Assembly: GCA_032718475.1 (NCBI GenBank)
Contig: JAUCBJ010008950.1
Coordinates: 1 to 52,867 of the forward strand
Source: Nemertoderma westbladi
Lineage: Eukaryota > Xenacoelomorpha > Nemertodermatida > Nemertodermatidae
Direction of reading: 5' to 3'
DNA length: 52,867 nt
Part shown: positions 43,763-52,867 of the stretch, piece by piece
How the letters are laid out: each line of letters begins with the position of its first letter
Numbering within the stretch: the stretch's first letter is position 1
Notes under the pieces: model-generated
The model's input: the letters and a program-made list of their open reading frames with translations, nothing else
What the model was told of the DNA's origin: nothing
Database searches by the model: none
Translations under genes and position numbers: made by a program

Positions 43763-44017
43763 TCAATTTTCTTGAGAAATTATACTGGTATCGCATGTAT
43801 GAATTTTGCTATCGCCGGGTTGAATTCTCACATTTAATGTGAAATTTTTCATCATTTTAAAATCCGTTATTTCGTTTCCTCTGTTATTTTTAATTGCCAT
43901 ATGGAATTTGCCATCTTCAAGTTTTATACTAATGTCGACTATATTTGCCGCTTGAAGGTATGCATCACCAGCTTCATGATCGAAATTCATAGAACAACTC
44001 GTCACACTTACTGTCAT
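43763..44017 (-). CDS. Intact 84-aa ORF of unknown function
   Basis: ATG 44017 to a stop at 43763 without lesions. The product starts MTVSVTSCSM and looks like a compact beta-rich soluble protein (alternating hydrophobic pattern in NIVDISIKLEDGKFHMAI). It lies in the minus-strand arm of the Polinton, between polymerase-module relics and low-complexity DNA. No family is recognised. It could be a small accessory protein or a chance frame. Confidence 0.45.
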   Translation of the reverse strand: MTVSVTSCSMNFDHEAGDAYLQAANIVDISIKLEDGKFHMAIKNNRGNEITDFKMMKNFTLNVRIQPGDSKIHTCDTSIISQEN

Positions 44018-44182
44018 TTTACTGTTACAGGTTGGTTATGATTATAATATAATATAGTATAGGCTAGAGTATACCGGTATTATTTTTGTCTTATTTTGGT
44101 AAACAAAATTATAGTTCACTGTTAGAAAAATTGAGTTTATATATATTTTTGTAGAGGGTCGCAGATGTTTATATTACAAAAT

Positions 44183-45151
44183 TCACATAGTTAACAAGGG
44201 GAAAGATTTTTTCCTGTTGTCAAAAATGAAATGACTCATATAATTTTTGTACTGCGAAGTACGGTATTTGTGATCTTTCAATTTGCTACTAAATTTTGTG
44301 GCTATAATAGCCCATTTGAAACAGTCATTATCAGCCGTTTGTATATTTAGGTAATTCCATATATCCATGTCCCTTATATAGTAACGACCTACACTTAGAT
44401 TCAGCTAATTTAATTTCAACTCTAAATAAAGATTAAATAAGCCAGCCCGAACCACGTGTGTTAAATTTTGTAATATATTTTCCACCACATGCTCAGCTCA
44501 AACCATAGATCAAAACTTTGTGATGAATCTACAGTATTAATAGCACCACCAGAAGAATTAAAATAAAAGGTTTCTAATTGTTCACCTTCTGAAAAATGTG
44601 TTCTGTACATTAATACATTTAGACCTAACTACAGTCTAAGAACATTCATTTCTTTCAATCTGTCTAATATTAACTGAAGATTATTACCTCGAATTTGCGT
44701 TAATGCAGTTTCTACATCGGGATAATCTCTAGAAGTTGGGAAGTTGTGGACATAAATTTCAAGACGATTATCATGAGCTTCTTGTTCCCGCGTAAAAATT
44801 GTTGCATATGTACCAAGAGCCACCCTTAAGTTTTTTTATAGATATTATATTTTTATGTTGCGGAGATTTATGCTTTCTTGTGTAATAACATTTCAAGTGA
44901 CAGTCGTGTCGTAAATAATTCTTATATGTATACTCTTTATTACAGGTAGAACAAGTCAATTGATAGGTACGAAACTCCATTTCTTTACAACCTGTAGTTG
45001 ATTCATGTTGTTTACAAATTTCACTGCATGAAGTCGTGATATGACACTTAAAACAAGAATAACCTTCAAAATGCGACTTTAGGTGACGTAAATAATTATG
45101 TCTAGTTACATTCATATGACAGAATGTACAACATATTACTATTTTATCCAT
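44183..45151 (-). pseudogene. Relic of Polinton polymerase-type N-terminal module (C2H2 fingers and CFKWAI motif)
   Basis: Four minus-strand pieces lie in order. First, 44771-45151 starts at ATG with two C2H2-type fingers (CTFCHMNVTRHNYLRHLKSH, then a CSTCNKEY finger). Second, 44629-44823 is out of frame by one step and ends KEMNVLRL. Third, 44461-44610 contains EQLETFYFNSSGG. Fourth, 44183-44368 contains NIQTADNDCFKWAIIA. The order zinc finger, linker, N.D..CF.WA matches the N-terminal part of transposon-encoded family B DNA polymerases and related proteins. The exonuclease and polymerase domains should follow but do not. At least three lesions break it. Confidence 0.5.
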
Positions 45152-45281
45152 GTTGAAGTTTGTTTAGATTATATAATAATAATAATAATAATAAAATATC
45201 ACCAAAGATTAATATGAAATGAAATGTTATTGACTATATCTAAACATTTATATGCTACCGAACGAAATAATTTTAAAACAA

Positions 45282-46368
45282 TCACCAATCGCTTATGGGT
45301 GCTGGAACCCCATATGGGTTTGACTTATGGTCAGGTTTCCAAGTAAAATTATCAGCCTCATCTACCGGAATTGAGGCAACAGCAACTTTCTGTTTCTTTG
45401 CAGGTGTCACATTGGTTAATTTACTCGATGATCTTGGCTTCCGAGGTAATATTTCAGGAAAGACCTGTTGCGGTTGAGTGCAAATCTCTTCAACATCCGG
45501 TTTGGGTGATGGGATCTCAACGAATGCTTTAGGTTTATCCAAAAGGGCAAAACCATCTACTTTAGCATCAGTAAGAGAAACACCATCCATTACCTCTTTG
45601 AGAAAACTAATCTGAGCTTTATCATTCAAGTAATGCAACTCAATAGAATTTCCACCTGCGCCTACTTCAGTAGAATTATCGGTGTTGGTAATAATAATTT
45701 TTTTATTATTTTTTTTTAATCATTTTGAGACGGTCTGATAGTTGAATGATATTTTTATCAAAAAGATGCTTGTTTGTTTCATCGATTTGAGTGTCCCACT
45801 CTCGCAACAAAACGGATAGTTCCCGATTTGACAAATTGAAACCCGTATAATAGTTAAAACCAACACTATCAGTGTATCTGAGGCTGATTTTCCATAAGCC
45901 AACATAGTTGGTTCCTTTAAAAGCTGTTACAAATCCAATAAACTCTGGATTTGATAATTCAATGTAGAATTGATCACTAATAATCTCTAGTGGAGAGAGA
46001 AATTGCAATAATTTTCCCCTGTATTGAATTAGAACTTCAGTAAAAGCTTTGTTAAGAACTTTACATTTGCCTTGTTTCTGAACGTAAACATCACCCGATG
46101 CAGGGTTGAAAAATATTAAAATTTCCTCGCGCAAAACGAAGAGTGGGATATATCCTACCTGGTATAATTGATGGTCTGGGTTGATGTTGATTGTTGGTTG
46201 TTTCTAGAATATCCAGCAAATAGCGGGTATCTTGATGGGAAAAACAAATTGATTCGTTGTCATCCTGAGAATCCACAATAAAATACTTGCTGTGAACGAC
46301 AGTGCAAGTATATTTATTGTAAGTAAATTTCCAGCTATTTGTTGCTCCGTTTTTTGCGTTAAGGCCAT
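45282..46368 (-). pseudogene. Decayed paralogue of the 348-aa gene at 606-1652
   Basis: Starts at ATG 46368. Frameshifts near 46340, 46110 and 45715 split it into overlapping frames (46091-46276, 45706-46134 and 45282-45638). Shared features with the intact copy: SWKFTYNKYTC near the start, YVQKQGKCKVLNK, GLWKISLRY, GFNLS, and a C-terminal IELHY...ISFLKEVMD segment, then a basic tail. A poly-T/A run at about 45700-45720 is the likely site of one indel. It lies beside the imperfect palindrome at 46425-46696, which may contain its promoter. Function is unknown. Confidence 0.7.
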
Positions 46369-46424
46369 AATAATAAATACGAAAAATATTACAAGTGATA
46401 AATTTTTAAACTGTATCGCTGTAA

Positions 46425-46696
46425 TCAATTGACACCATAGTTCTCACTCTAAAATTGTGATATATCTTGTTCACCGTATATTAGATGGTCGGAAGACCAC
46501 ACCTGAGAAAAATGATACTGATTCACTCATTGAATATCGAACATTAGAACTACCCAATGTCGGAATCAGTATCATTTATTCGCGTGTATGATCTTCCGAC
46601 CAACGAATATACGACAAGTAAGATAATGAAGAAATTATTAAGGAAATAACACAATTTCAGAGTGAGAACTAAAAAAATTAGATATGGTGTCAATTT
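46425..46696. repeat. Long imperfect palindrome (arms about 100 bp)
   Basis: Matching blocks: CAATTGACACCA (46426-46437) with TGGTGTCAATT (46685-46695); TTCTCACTCT..AATTGTG (46441-46459) with CACAATTTCAGAGTGAGAA (46650-46668); GGTCGGAAGA around 46488-46497 with TCTTCCGACC (46592-46601); and AATGATACTGATTC (46511-46524) with GAATCAGTATCATT (46563-46576). The central loop is about 38 bp. It could be a promoter hairpin, a folded MITE, or a junction of terminal repeats. Confidence 0.8.
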
Positions 46697-46699
46697 ATT

Positions 46700-47683
46700 A
46701 CCATGAAGATTACAAGTGATGAATTTTAATAGACAATCAGTAATATATAATAATTTCTGAATACGTGGCATAGTCAACGACGAATAAGAAAAGAGATGGG
46801 ATGCAATGTGGTTGGTTGGTTGGTAACGCGAGTAGGAAATACGTGTAGGAATATGAATCATTGGCTTGTGCATAATAATAATAATCAATAATTATAATAA
46901 AAACGTGCAGTATAATGTTAAGCATCATATCAATATGGGACAGATGCGGTAGGGTTAGGTTGAGTAAGTATGAAAATGTGACAATGTGTACGTGTACGTG
47001 TAGCGGGGTTTCAAGTCTCATATAACCCTCACACTGGTGTTGGTTGGTTGGTTGGTAACAGCAGTCGAGTAGCGGAGGGTATATCGATGAGTTGGCAATC
47101 AATATAATACCATAGCACGGTATATGTGTGCGTGTGTGTGTGTGGGGGAGAGGTCCATGACAACTGACTCTATCGTAAAGATGAGGAAATAGTATATTAG
47201 TTTGTTGTCGTCGCCGTCGTCTTCATGGTAGCGAGGGGAAAGGGAGAGTAACCGGGGCTAGGCATGCATCGCTGTTGTTTGGTAACAGCAGTCGAGTAGC
47301 GGAGCGTAAATCGATGAGTTGGCAATCAATATAATAGCATAGTGCGGTATATGCGTGCATGTGTGTGTGTGGGGGGGGGGGGGGGGGGGAGAGGTCCACG
47401 ACGACTGACTCTATCGTAAAGATGAGGAAATAGTATATTAGTTCGCCGCCGTCACCGTCATGGTAGCGAGGGGAAAGGGAGAGTAACCGGGGCTAGGCAT
47501 GGATCGCGAGGTTAGGCTACGCGTAGTTGAATATCGATGATTGGTTGATGCAATGATGCGAATCAATACTGGCGGCAGATGGTCATTAAAATCTGTCAAA
47601 ATTGATGATTTCCAATAGTCCTCCGAGGCAATGCCCCATAGAATAGCATAGGGAGGCGGGGGTGGAGGGACCCTCTTCTTCTA
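46700..47683. other. Non-coding DNA with a tandem duplication
   Basis: No gene seen. Repeated TTGGTTGG motifs, a TG microsatellite and a run of about 20 G (about 47371-47390) are present. The main feature is the 227-bp duplication listed separately. Confidence 0.6.
47054..47503. repeat. 227-bp tandem duplication, two copies
   Basis: GGTAACAGCAGTCGAGTAGC begins at 47054 and 47281. The copies share the TG repeat, the phrase ACTGACTCTATCGTAAAG, and end with GGGGCTAGGCATG. They differ by a few substitutions and by the length of the G run, and copy 2 lacks a few trinucleotides (GTCGTCGCC region). Confidence 0.9.
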
Positions 47684-49689
47684 CTACTCCTGTTCACGAT
47701 AAGGGAACGGAATGGGGCGGGCTGCATAAATGCAGAAAGGTAGCGCATTTTCCACCAACTCTATTGATATTGGTGGGCCACATTTTGTTTTGAGATGTCC
47801 GTCCATTTGTAAGACATATTTAAACTCCTCTAGGAGTTTGAGTTTAATTTCGTCGGAGCTTATCGAAAGTTCGCATTTAATTTTGTCAGAGTTTATCGAA
47901 AGTTCGCGTTTAATTTCATTGGACTCTGAGTTTATTGGAAGTCCACGTTTTGTAGCTGCGGCGTATGATGGTTTGGGGGTGGGTTCAGCGTCTGATTTCG
48001 CGGAAACGCCCCGAACTTCCCATTTGATGTCTGGGCGAATAGTTGAAATTGGTTTGGGGAAATCTTCATGTACTATTCCCAAATCTTTGCAGGCCTGTAG
48101 AGATAAGTAGATATCTGTTCCCATATCCGGACATAAGTAAACCCTCTCTTTGTGAATGTGGCCCCCTACAGAGAGTTCTAGAAAAAGTTTACCCTCACAC
48201 TCGATTCGGCCACCATTTGCTGATTGCAGTGGAAAATCGGGAGGAATTATGTCAGTCGACTCCAGTAATTTCCACTCTGATTGTATGGTGGAGCCGGCTA
48301 CAGTAACCTGGGCTCCCGTATCAGCGATACACATGTTTTTTCCCACATATTCGCCCGATTTGTGGAAATCTACCGCGATAAGCGCACATTGGTTTGCGGC
48401 GGTGCACTTGTGGATGTCAGCGATAAGGACAGCGCCGGATGTTTTTGGAGTAATTTTGGATTTAGGTTGTAAACACTGCGTGCCAAAGTCTCCAGTCCTC
48501 CCGCAGTTACTACAATCCTTTCCTGCAGCTCTGCAGGGTGCATTGTTGCTGTGAGGAAACTTCCCTCCACACTGAAGGCATTCCCCCTGTTCTTTTGCTG
48601 TGTTAATGAGTTCTAGGGCGCGGTTTGAGGAAGGACTCTGCCCCATAGCAGAAGTTTCCTTCCCTTTCTGGTACCTACTCTTAGGGCGTCGACTATGTCC
48701 CCTGGGTGGGGGTCTTTGCGGAGTCTGTACTGCATTCACACGCTGCCTTCTTATGAGTTTAGTATTCCTGGCTGCGATTTCGCGGGACCAGCAAAAATTG
48801 AGAGTTTCCAATCGTGTTAAGGGTGGTCGTTTTGCAAAGAGTTCCTCCCATGTTTCGTCGTCATGGATACCTCGGATGAGGAGCATATTAGCCCAGTCGT
48901 CTGGGGTCATCATTTTGAGACCAGCATCGTCTGTCAGATTGCACAGTCGTACGTAATAATCGTAATAACGTAATACGTAATAACCGGGTTCTCCGACTGT
49001 TTTAGTTCGACGAGTTGATGGCGGTTGACAACGAGGTTCCTCTCAGAACGGAGGTATAAGCGGATCTCCTCCATAACTTCCGCAAGAGTTTTGTCTTTGT
49101 TTACCGGGATGTTTAGGCGATGGTGGATGCGGTTGAGGAACTCGGCAGAACAATTTAAAAAAAAGACTGCGAGTTGATCCTCCCGAGGATTCTGGGATAA
49201 GTGGACAAGGGTTCAGTAGTTGCTCCACTTGATCTCCCAGCGTTTGTAGCGCTGAAACGTGATATCTTCTTCGAGTTTCTCGGGGGCTCGAGCGTTTGGT
49301 TTTACGGTTTTGCCGGGTCCGGGGATCCAGGCGGTTGCGCCTGCTGGTCCCTGTCGGAGTAGTTGGAGGAATTACACCCTCTCTTCTGCACTGAGACGAT
49401 CTCGATGTTCCTCGCGACATTCATTGTTCTCCCGGCGGCGTAGCTCCTCTTCCCGGTGGCGTTGTTCTTCCTCGGCATGGTCACGCTGAAGGTAGATCAG
49501 AAATTGCGTTAGGTCAGGCGGTTTATGTTCGTCACCCTGTTCCTGATCACCAAGCGTGCCCTTGAGTTGATTGCGTAGTTTGTTGGACGATGTTTTCGGA
49601 TTGAATTGGATTCCAGTGTTTGTACAGTGGATCTTCAGCATCTCCCAGTCGAGATTATCAATTTCCTCGAGCCGTAGATCGACCAACCA
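47684..49689 (-). pseudogene. Ty3/Gypsy fragment: Gag, zinc knuckle, protease, start of RT
   Basis: The Gag start (49372-49686) has a SAP-like helix pair (LDWEMLKIHCTNTGIQF), then a Glu/Arg coiled coil. Frameshifts follow (about 49375 and 48990). The frame at 47684-48913 has a capsid-like end, two Cys clusters (CLQCGGKF...C and CSNCGRTGDFGTQC, where D replaces the His), a retropepsin with IADTGAQVTVAG, and an RT-like start (IYAARPIPFPYREQE) ending at a TAG. A linker has three tandem copies of a KIKCELSISSDE-like 11-12-mer. RT core, RNase H, integrase and LTRs are absent. It meets the BEL fragment head to head at about 49689. Confidence 0.85.
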
Positions 49690-50965
49690 TGGCGGACCTT
49701 ATGTCGTTCTTAAACAGAGAGGTAAGATTACAGCTAATAAAACAGTCTAGAGAGAAGACTCCGGAAACCAAGGTAAGTGAGAAACCTGTTACTAGGAGAA
49801 AGATAAAACCAGTGTATTATACCGATTATGAGAGTCAAACGTCCTATGACGAAGACAGTGGCAAGGACACCGAAAGAACTTATTATACGAGTAAACCCAA
49901 GGTTCGAACTGGTAGCAAGGGAGAACAAATTAGAACTCCTCCTACGTCTCCCAAGAGAATTCCTGGTAGGAAGCCCGAAGAAAGAGCTAGCGTACAGAAC
50001 ACCATGCAAACTAAGGTAAGTAACATCAAACCTAGGTGTGTATTGTGCGAAGGTGCGATCGTTTGAGTGGATGTGAGGAATTCTTAAGAAAAGAATTGAA
50101 AGATAGACTTAGTGTAACTTGGGATAAAAGGTTATGTTACAATTGCCTCAGGAGAGGACATCAAAGGAAGACCTGTTACTCAGACGTGAGGTGTGCTAAG
50201 TGTGGAGCAAAACATCATATCCTACTGCACACCGAGTTCGATAAGGTAAGTGAACCCGAACTGCATGTACAGTTCAGTGATGTGAACAACACTGACCAGA
50301 GTTCGGAATTGGGAGGATTCTATAGGGATGAGTTTTCTGATGAAAATGAATCCTGTTATATGATCAACACAGCCGTATATCGAGCCCTTACTTATGAGGC
50401 AGCGACTGATAGAGAGGAATCCCTACTACCCCTTCCGGATCAACAGCCCTCATGGAAGGTTTTGCAACCATCTGTCGGCATCAGAGAGTTCCCAGTGGTG
50501 CAGCTTAGAGTACATGGACAAGGTAAGAGCCTTATAGTAAACACCCTCCTTGATTCAGGTAGTACAGGCACCTTCATTGATAAAGATCTGGCCGAAGATG
50601 TATTTTCTGGTCAACAAAGATTCCGAACCAAACTGAATCTTTCCGGGATTATGCAGGTATGGAAATCTACTGTATCCACGGATTTCTACATAGGGTCGTT
50701 GTCGACTCCCCAGGACGAATCAGGCAAGGACAGTATAAGGTCAGTTAAAATGGTGGCCATAAAGAAATTTGCTGCTAGTCAAGTAGAGCCATATAACTGG
50801 GACGAGGACAACTTTGCCCAACAATATAACGTCCCCAGATTTAGAACATATTACCCAGGGGTACAAATATTGCTCGGTCAGAACGCGCACAAAGCGCTAG
50901 AAACCATTGAGAACGGCCTTCTCGACCGCTACCATTGCAAACTTATGCGGGACGAACTAGAGTAG
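49690..50965 (+). pseudogene. BEL/Pao fragment: Gag C-terminus and protease
   Basis: The frame from about 49691 (MADLMSFLNREV) shifts at about 50050 to the frame ending 50965. Features: basic linker, CVLCEGA (first Cys pair of a knuckle), CYNCLRRGHQRKTC (CCHC, C-X2-C-X4-H-X4-C), CAKCGAKHHILLH, and retropepsin LLDSGSTGTFID with the usual DSG. RT does not follow: the frame ends at a TAG after ILLGQNAHKALE. It is a different family from BEL copies 1 and 2. Four in-frame AGGTAAG words occur in its coding strand plus one in another codon phase. Confidence 0.85.
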
Positions 50966-51185
50966 TTTGGTATTTCACGGGACTATTACAAGTTGTACAT
51001 GCCGGAATCTCGAAACTATTACAGGCTGTACATGCAGGCCCTGCAAACATTTTACGTTAAATACGTTAGACTTTTAGACGTTAACATGTTAGACGCAAAC
51101 ATTTTACGTTACTAACGTTAGACTTTAGTCTGTTTTAGGTTAGAAAAATAAAGTTATGAAAATAACTTAAAACAGACGTTTTCTA
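50966..51185. other. Non-coding DNA with short direct repeats and a hairpin
   Basis: A pair of related 25-mers (ACTATTACAAGTTGTACATG and ACTATTACAGGCTGTACATG) at about 50982 and 51014 is followed by ACGTTAGAC-rich sequence. A nested hairpin lies at about 51130-51177: outer arms GTCTGTTTTA / TAAAACAGAC, inner arms AAGTTAT / ATAACTT. Confidence 0.6.
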
Positions 51186-51716
51186 ACGTCTTATAATCGT
51201 TCAAAAACTACATGTCTATAAGCAACTAAACACAAACGTTAAACTGACGTTCAATTTTAACGTAGATTTTTAACGTTATTTTGAAACGTCTGACATAGGT
51301 TAAATATAATCACGTACATAAATCACTAAACCCAAACGTTAAATTGACGTTGAATTTTAACGTCAATATTTAACGTTGTTTTGAAACGTCTGACATAGGT
51401 TAAATATAATCACGTACATAAATCACTAAACCCAAACGTAAAATTGACGTTGAATTTTAACGTCAATATTTAACGTTGTTTTGAAACGTCTGACATAGGT
51501 TAAATATAATCACGTACATAAATCACTAAACCCAAACGTTAAATATACGTTGAATTTTACCGTCAATATTTAACGTTGTTTTGAAACGTCTGACATTGGT
51601 TAAATATAATTATGTACATAAATCACTAAACTCAAATGTTAAACTAACGATTTAACATCGATTTTTAACGTTAATTAAAAACGTCTGACATTGCTTAAAT
51701 AGAATCATTATTGTAT
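51186..51716. repeat. 100-bp satellite, about five units, each with a hairpin
   Basis: TGACATAGGT or TGACATTGGT recurs at 51291, 51391, 51491 and 51591, an exact 100-bp period; a diverged unit (51686) follows and another precedes. Each unit contains an inverted pair of the type AACGTTAAATTGACGTT / AACGTCAATATTTAACGTT around a short loop. AACGTT and GACGTT words dominate. Central units are nearly identical and edge units are decayed. Confidence 0.93.
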
Positions 51717-51770
51717 AGAAAATTACAAAATCCATATAGATTGACATAATTAAGTCACGTTAATATTTAT

Positions 51771-52020
51771 TACGCCATATCCCCTGGAATATAGTGTCGT
51801 AATTCAGTGTCATGCACCACCCCCCCCCCCCCCCCCCCCCCAAACAAAAATATATTGTATATACGAATATTAATTTGAAAACGTTAGTTCCAACTCCCTC
51901 CTCCTTCCTTCCTGAGCCATCATTTTTATTTTCACTTTCAATCTGTAGCAACAAGCATTTAAAAAGTGTCCTGGCTGGGGGGCCATGTCACTGAATCATG
52001 ACACTATATTCCAGGGCGTA
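51771..52020. mobile_element. MITE-like element with about 36-bp terminal inverted repeats
   Basis: The left end CCCTGGAATATAGTGTC (51782) continues with ATTCAGTG-CATG. The right end, read in reverse complement from 52016, gives the same CCCTGGAATATAGTGTC and ATTCAGTG-CATG. An outer TACGCC is shared at 51771 and 52020, with a 5-bp interruption on the left. A poly-C run (51819-51840) sits inside the left arm. There is no coding capacity. It could be a MITE or a short foldback element. Confidence 0.75.
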
Positions 52021-52867
52021 GTCTGTATTATTATCACTAGTATTTATGTCAGGTCATAACAGCATAGTACAGTAGTACCGGTCAGCCGGTATGTGTACTG
52101 CACTTTGTGTGACTGGCTGACTAGTATGTGTACTGCACTGCTGCACTGTGTGACTGCTGTTGCTGTAGCCTATCAGTCTGGCAGTGGACACCAGGACAGA
52201 GTACTGGAGTAGGCCTACATCAGTAGTCAGTACATACAGATAAATGCAGAGATGTAGCACCTGTACGCAGGTACGGCTGTGGGCTGTACTGTAGGCCTAC
52301 ATTGCAATACAGCATTACTAGTACATACATCAGTAGGTACCGGTATATCAGTACACTGGTACATAGGACTAGGATATACCCTAGTCCTAAAAATTAATTT
52401 TCCGTGTGTATTACCTCTTTTCCAATAGCAATTTATTCATTTTGAATGCATTTACAAGGCAGCAAGGGGGGAAATTGTACAACGTACCGGCAGACCGGTA
52501 CCGCATACCGGTAATTTGTTTGACTGCGTCACCGTCAACCTAATTTCAGTTGTTCAGTGGCTGTTCTACTGAACGCTACGCCATAATTAAAAAATTGCGC
52601 TACCATTCTGCCAGTCCAGCCAGCATCCCTATCATTGACGATCAGACGATGCTACGCCTGTACGTGGTACGCTGGCTGCCCCGGCATAGCGCAATCCAGC
52701 ACTCATTGGCATTTCTGCGCCAGCCCTTTCCACTTTCTGCCTTTCCTGCTTTCAGTACCTTGCCCGAGCCCATTTCTGCACCAGGGCGTCAGCTCCCGCC
52801 TGCCCCCCCCCCCCCCCTCCGGTGCCTGGCTGCCTGGGCCCGTCTGCCCGGCATAGCGCAATCCAGC
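52021..52867. other. Non-coding DNA with palindromic words and a terminal direct repeat
   Basis: No gene seen. TACCGGT/ACCGGTA words cluster at about 52076-52091, 52337-52347 and 52485-52512. The 19-mer CGGCATAGCGCAATCCAGC occurs at 52683-52701 and 52849-52867 (window end). A poly-C run lies at about 52804-52817. Confidence 0.6.

Larger units (their letters stand above)
20819..46420. mobile_element. Decayed Polinton/Maverick (adintovirus-like) element, with nested insertions
   Basis: Recognisable Polinton genes are integrase (20824-21811), penton-like proteins (25608-27310), MCP (27879-27983 plus 40254-41420) and an adenain-like protease (41423-41884), all plus strand, with small core-like ORFs between them. 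A minus-strand arm (43763-46368) includes part of a polymerase-type N-terminal module. The packaging ATPase, the polymerase core and the N-terminal half of integrase were not found. Terminal inverted repeats could not be identified, so both outer limits are approximate. Inserted later were BEL copy 1 (left edge), a SINE, a LINE and BEL copy 2. The Polinton DNA is much more AT-rich than the inserted BEL DNA. Confidence 0.85.

Noticed and set aside
51186-51716. CRISPR-like or LTR interpretation of the 100-bp repeats
   Set aside because: Whole units repeat without variable spacers and no retroelement coding lies between them; a satellite is the simpler reading.

Overview
The window looks like a transposon-dense stretch of an invertebrate animal genome. 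No ordinary host gene could be recognised. BEL/Pao LTR retrotransposons are known only from animals, and at least three lineages are present. A Polinton/Maverick (adintovirus-like) element, an APE-type LINE, a tRNA-derived SINE and a Ty3/Gypsy fragment accompany them. Frequent TACCGGTA and TAGGCCTA palindromes in the non-coding DNA would fit an aquatic invertebrate, but the species cannot be placed.

Layout. 1-2.5 kb: an intact 348-codon gene of unknown function on the minus strand in AT-rich DNA, with repeats on both sides. 2.5-6.6 kb: a LINE endonuclease fragment abutting a BEL/Pao Gag remnant. 6.6-12.8 kb: non-coding DNA with a minisatellite, a small GC-rich patch and a decayed tRNA. 12.8-20.8 kb: BEL copy 1 (minus strand), with one LTR and Gag, protease, RT, RNase H and truncated integrase. 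20.8-46.4 kb: one decayed Polinton, opened up by later insertions. Its plus-strand string is integrase, two penton-like proteins, a small basic core-like protein, a 50-aa protein, the major capsid protein (MCP), an adenain-like protease and a 125-aa protein. Its minus-strand arm holds an 84-aa ORF, remains of a polymerase-type N-terminal module, and a decayed paralogue of the gene at 606-1652. 46.4-52.9 kb: a long imperfect palindrome, a 227-bp tandem duplication, Gypsy and BEL fragments placed head to head, a 100-bp satellite with a hairpin in each unit, and a MITE-like element.

Order of events. The Polinton integrase is cut by BEL copy 1, a SINE (11-bp target duplication) and a LINE (10-bp target duplication) that landed on its stop codon. 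The MCP is cut by BEL copy 2 (27984-40248), which is flanked by a 5-bp GAAGC duplication. Two further LINE copies in opposite orientation sit inside the 3' LTR of BEL copy 2. Most in-frame stops in the BEL copies are CGA-to-TGA changes, the mark of CpG methylation decay.

Most worth a second look: (i) BEL copy 2 carries, between pol and the 3' LTR, a decayed frame of about 865 codons with a WRN/Rrp6-like exonuclease-type region and two CCHC zinc knuckles; (ii) two unrelated BEL Gag remnants are studded with in-frame AGGTAAG words, perfect or near-perfect U1 snRNA / 5' splice-site matches; (iii) the Polinton capsid genes are packed with 0-5 bp spacing and include a tandem penton duplication; (iv) the related genes of unknown function near both ends of the window.
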